DNA of 64,000 nucleotides from NCBI GenBank assembly GCA_934466515.1, contig CAKSLH010000003.1, forward strand, positions 186,001-250,000. Reading direction: 5' to 3'. Positions within the stretch are counted from its first letter, which is position 1, and each line of letters opens with the position of its first letter. This DNA is from an uncultured Eubacteriales bacterium (lineage in GTDB: Bacteria > Bacillota > Clostridia > Oscillospirales > Acutalibacteraceae). This document shows positions 61,350-64,000 of this stretch, piece by piece. The translations under genes and the position numbers were made by a program. The notes beneath the pieces are model-generated. The model did not search any database, was not told the origin of the DNA, and saw only the letters and a program-made list of their open reading frames with translations.

Positions 61350-62611
61350 TCTTTTTCCTTTTCTTTGTCTTCCTGCTTTTCGGAAACCTTTATCTCAAGC
61401 AGGGCAACACGGTGGTTTTCAAGCTTTAAAACCTTAATATTCAGATTTTCATAATCAAAGCTTTCGCCCTCTTCGGGAATCTGCCCGAACTGTTCCATTG
61501 TCCAGCCGCCGAGAGAAACCGATTCTGTTTCAATCTTTATATCGAAATAATCGCAGAAATCGTTCATTTCCATGTAGCCGTCGGCTTCGTAAGTGTCAGG
61601 ACCTGTTTTCTTTATCATAACGTCGACCTCGTCATGCTCATCCCAAATTTCGCCTACAAGCTCTTCGATTATGTCTTCCATTGTAACTATTCCGTAAGTT
61701 CCGCCGTATTCGTCGACTACTACGGCAATATGGGATTTTTCCTTTTGAAGCTCGCGCAGGATGTCGCTGACCTTTTCGTTTTTCATAACGAAAATCGCAG
61801 GGGTGATAATGCTTTTTATCGGCTTTTTGGTAATTCCCGACTCGGTGTAGAAATCCTTTAAGTGAATAACGCCGACAATATGGTCGATATCCTCTTCATA
61901 AACTAAAATTCTCGAAAATTTAGTTTCCGCAAATACCTTTGCTATTTCTTCCTTGGTGCTGTCGATTGAAACCGCCTCAAGATCGACTCGGTGGGTTAAT
62001 ATATCCTCCGCCTCTATGTCGTTAAACTCGATTGCGTTTTTAAGCAGCTCGCCCTCTTCCTCGTCAACACTGCCGTCCTGCTGAACCTCATCAACAAGCA
62101 TTAAAAGCTCGTCATGCGACATTTTTGTGTCGGCTTCAAGCTTGAATATCTTTGTGACAAGCTTTTTCCAAAGAGAAAATATGAAATTAAGCGGTAAAAG
62201 CAGATAAATGAAAAATTTGATAAGCGGGGCGGAAAACATCGCAAATTTTTCGGGGCAGTCCTTTGAAATGCTTTTAGGGGTTATCTCGCCGAAAATAAGA
62301 ATGATAACGGTTGTAAATACCGTCGAAAGCGTAGCTCCTACATCCCCGTAAGCATTAACGAACATAACCGTAGCAATAGAAGCCGCCGCGATGTTTACGA
62401 TATTGTTTCCTATAAGAATAGTTGAAAGCAGACGGTCATAATTGTCCGCAAGCTTGTTTGTCATTTCCGCCCGCTTGTTTCCTTTTTCCGCCATTGTTTT
62501 AAGCTTTGTTCTGTTGAGTGATGAAAACGCCGTCTCCGTCGCCGAAAAATATGCCGACATAACGGTTAATATCACAAGAATAAGTATAGAGGATAGATTG
62601 TCCTTTAACAT
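61346..62611 (-). CDS. CNNM/CorC (HlyC-CorC) family magnesium transporter-like protein
   Basis: A 421-residue membrane protein. The order is CNNM (DUF21) membrane domain with four helices (about 8-190; SAYFSATETAFSSLNRTKL and LLSTILIGNNIVNIAAASIATV), two CBS domains (about 205-330, with THRVDLEAVSIDS and VVDEYGGTYGIVTMEDIIEELVG), and a C-terminal CorC/HlyC domain (about 340-415). In Firmicutes such proteins (MpfA type) are linked to Mg2+ export. ATG 62611 follows AAAGGGAG. An attenuator with an Asp-rich leader ORF lies upstream. Confidence 0.9.
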   Translation of the reverse strand: MLKDNLSSILILVILTVMSAYFSATETAFSSLNRTKLKTMAEKGNKRAEMTNKLADNYDRLLSTILIGNNIVNIAAASIATVMFVNAYGDVGATLSTVFTTVIILIFGEITPKSISKDCPEKFAMFSAPLIKFFIYLLLPLNFIFSLWKKLVTKIFKLEADTKMSHDELLMLVDEVQQDGSVDEEEGELLKNAIEFNDIEAEDILTHRVDLEAVSIDSTKEEIAKVFAETKFSRILVYEEDIDHIVGVIHLKDFYTESGITKKPIKSIITPAIFVMKNEKVSDILRELQKEKSHIAVVVDEYGGTYGIVTMEDIIEELVGEIWDEHDEVDVMIKKTGPDTYEADGYMEMNDFCDYFDIKIETESVSLGGWTMEQFGQIPEEGESFDYENLNIKVLKLENHRVALLEIKVSEKQEDKEKEKD

Positions 62612-62655
62612 TAAAAATTTAACTCCCTTTTTAAAAATAATTCCCTTTAAAGCGC

Positions 62656-62697
62656 AAAAAAGCACATCCGTTCAGCAATAAGACTGAACAGAAATGC
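62656..62697 (-). terminator. Attenuator hairpin in the corC leader
   Basis: On the minus strand a 14-pair stem (62697-62684 with 62675-62662; one mismatch, two G-U pairs) with an 8-base loop is followed by six U's (62661-62656). It lies upstream of corC, between the leader ORF and the structural gene. Its 5' arm is made of codons 21-25 of the leader ORF. Confidence 0.85.
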
Positions 62698-62758
62698 TTA
62701 ATAAATCTAAAAAATAATAATTATCCGCGTCCGTAGTATCGCTACTGTCGCCGTCCAT
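62672..62758 (-). CDS. Asp-rich 28-residue leader peptide upstream of corC
   Basis: The reading frame is ATG 62758 to TGA 62672, giving MDGDSSDTTDADNYYFLDLL and then SISVQSYC. Six of the first 18 residues are aspartate and none is basic. GGAGG (62775-62771) precedes the ATG, but at a longer than usual distance (12 bases). The ORF lies 37 bases after the expected transcription start. Its end overlaps the 5' arm and loop of the attenuator, and its stop codon lies at the base of the 3' arm, so a translating ribosome would prevent the terminator from forming. I infer a regulatory leader peptide, not a functional protein. Confidence 0.65.
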   Translation of the reverse strand: MDGDSSDTTDADNYYFLDLLSISVQSYC

Positions 62759-62800
62759 TATAGACTGATTCCTCCGTTTCGGTTATTAACAGATAAAAAC

Positions 62801-62829
62801 ATTATACTTTATTTATTCCGAATAGTCAA
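62801..62829 (-). promoter_or_regulatory. corC leader promoter
   Basis: On the minus strand, TTGACT (62829-62824) and TATAAT (62806-62801) are 17 bases apart. The -35 box lies inside the last codons of the upstream AI-2E-family gene. Confidence 0.82.
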
Positions 62830-64000
62830 TATCTTTTTGTGATGTATCGGGTAAATCGGGATTATAATGCTTTTCCTTAGCCTTTTTGTTTATAAGTCTT
62901 CTGAAAAGCGTGTATAAAACCGACGCCGTAGGAACGCCGATCAGCATGCCTATAAATCCGAAGGTGCCTCCGCCTACTGTAACTGCTACAAGCACCCAAA
63001 TTCCCGGAAGTCCTACTGATTTTCCCACTACCTTAGGATAGATAAGATTTCCTTCTAACTGCTGTAAAACAATAATAAAGATTACAAACCAAAGCGCCTT
63101 CGCAGGTGAAATAAAGAGGATTAAAAACGCTCCTATCGCTGTACCTATTATGCTGCCGAAAACGGGTATAAGCGCCGTAAACCCGACAAGAATGGAAACC
63201 GCCGCCGCATAAGGCATTTTAAATATAAGCATTCCTATAAAGCACAGACACCCTATAATCACGGCCTCTACAAGCTGACCCGAAATGAAGTTTGAGAAAA
63301 TTCTGTCCGTAAGCATTATAATCTCAAAGGTTTTGTCAAAGCGCTTTTTGGGGACAGCGGCATATAAAGCTTTTTTTGCCTGCCTGCCGAGCTTTTCTTT
63401 CTGAGCAAGAATATAAATTGCAAATGCGAGAGCAAGAATACCGTTTACAACCGTTGAAACCAAAGAGCCCGTAAGCTTGATAGTCTGATTGACAATAAGC
63501 TCGCCCTTGTCCTTAAGAAAATCCGTAAGCTTTGCGGTCAGCTTATCCAAATTGAAGTTGAATTCCGGCAAAATATCGCCGTGTCTTTCAAAGAAGTCGG
63601 AAACGCTGTCAAGCCAAGCGTCCGCCTGTTTCGAATATGACGGAAGCGCTTCGACAATTGAAGTAATCGTTTTTGAAACTTCAGGGATTATAATAAGGAA
63701 TATTGCGGCTACGATGCCGATAATGATTATTAAACTCAGAACAAGGCTTACGGGTCTTTTAAGTTTAAGGGCAATTTTGTTTTCATTTTTTAAAAACAGC
63801 TTTGAATAGAGCCTTTCGAGCGGCTTTAAAATCTCATTTACAACAAATGCAATTCCGAGACCTAAAAGAAACGGCGAAATAACCTTAAGAATTTTATCGA
63901 CTATCCCTACTATCAGTTTGAAGTTAATAAGACCGAGAACGCATAAAGCGACAATAAGAATCAGCATAACCGCATATTTGAAATTTTCTTTTAATTCCTT
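62813..64000 (-). CDS. AI-2E-family (PerM/YdiK-like) membrane permease, N-terminus outside window
   Basis: A multi-pass membrane protein of the AI-2E transporter/PerM family. The first ATG in the window is at 63967 (384 residues), but the frame stays open to the right edge with KELKENFKYAV before it. The true start is probably just outside the window. Helices near the N-terminus, a large amphipathic region (about 100-160), and the C-terminal blocks VGFTALIPVFGSIIGTAIGAF and GKSVGLPGIWVLVAVTVGG are typical. Family members export quorum signals or act as Na+/H+ antiporters; the substrate here is unknown. Confidence 0.85.
   Translation of the reverse strand, partial: KELKENFKYAVMLILIVALCVLGLINFKLIVGIVDKILKVISPFLLGLGIAFVVNEILKPLERLYSKLFLKNENKIALKLKRPVSLVLSLIIIIGIVAAIFLIIIPEVSKTITSIVEALPSYSKQADAWLDSVSDFFERHGDILPEFNFNLDKLTAKLTDFLKDKGELIVNQTIKLTGSLVSTVVNGILALAFAIYILAQKEKLGRQAKKALYAAVPKKRFDKTFEIIMLTDRIFSNFISGQLVEAVIIGCLCFIGMLIFKMPYAAAVSILVGFTALIPVFGSIIGTAIGAFLILFISPAKALWFVIFIIVLQQLEGNLIYPKVVGKSVGLPGIWVLVAVTVGGGTFGFIGMLIGVPTASVLYTLFRRLINKKAKEKHYNPDLPDTSQKDIDYSE

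Overview
The window comes from a low-to-moderate G+C anaerobic Firmicute, most likely a gut Clostridium-class member of the Oscillospiraceae/Ruminococcaceae type. The evidence is T-box leaders on aminoacyl-tRNA synthetase genes, RNase Y, the Bacillus/Clostridium gene orders ywiB-argS, lon-ysxC and rimP-nusA-rnpM-ylxQ-infB-rbfA-nrnA-truB-ribF, a DUF6809 protein, and dockerin/cohesin-type modules. There is no phage, CRISPR array, rRNA or complete insertion sequence. Most of it is housekeeping chromosome with a few accessory islands.

Layout. 0-7.4 kb: sugar, acetate and amino-sugar metabolism (DUF4380 protein, TmcAL, acetate kinase, galactokinase, NagA/NagB and a divergent AraC regulator). 7.4-13.4 kb: thrS under a T-box, glutamate dehydrogenase, and a CzrA-like sensor with a P1B metal-efflux ATPase. 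13.5-26 kb: a mostly co-directional housekeeping run (P-loop protein, murI, DUF1934, argS, pncB, lipoprotein, lon, ysxC, SGNH hydrolase, then T-box-asnS-asnA). 26-35.9 kb: a cell-surface and repeat-rich section with a DUF11 protein, a dockerin-bearing glucosaminidase next to a membrane-anchored cohesin-like protein, a divergent ribbon-helix-helix/DUF6809 pair between two copies of an inverted-repeat element, a lipoprotein cyclophilin, a DD-carboxypeptidase, a phosphoesterase and a PASTA pseudokinase. 35.9-44 kb: the rimP-to-ribF translation operon. 44-54.5 kb: mixed metabolic genes, RNase Y, rhamnulokinase, tRNA-Leu(GAG) with a toxin-tail/immunity remnant, purine nucleoside phosphorylase and a phosphatidyltransferase. 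54.5-64 kb: a truncated MATE gene, a MerR-controlled DXS-like/flavodoxin pair, membrane proteins, a manganese-type (yybP-ykoY) riboswitch in front of an orphan OadB/OadG-like pair, and a CNNM/CorC magnesium-family protein behind an attenuator with an aspartate-rich leader peptide.

The most interesting signals are regulatory. (1) A 28-codon Asp-rich leader ORF whose last codons form one arm of an intrinsic terminator upstream of corC suggests translation-coupled Mg2+ sensing. (2) A yybP-ykoY riboswitch controls sodium-pump decarboxylase membrane subunits that lack their catalytic partners. (3) Two regulator genes (AraC and ArsR) appear to begin at ACG or ATT, since no ATG/GTG/TTG is available to give a full-length protein. 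(4) A perfect 20-bp palindrome lies in a 19-bp promoter spacer between merR and a DXS-like gene. Many starts were moved from the longest ORF to the codon that fits a visible ribosome-binding site. All family names rest on motif recognition, not on a database search.
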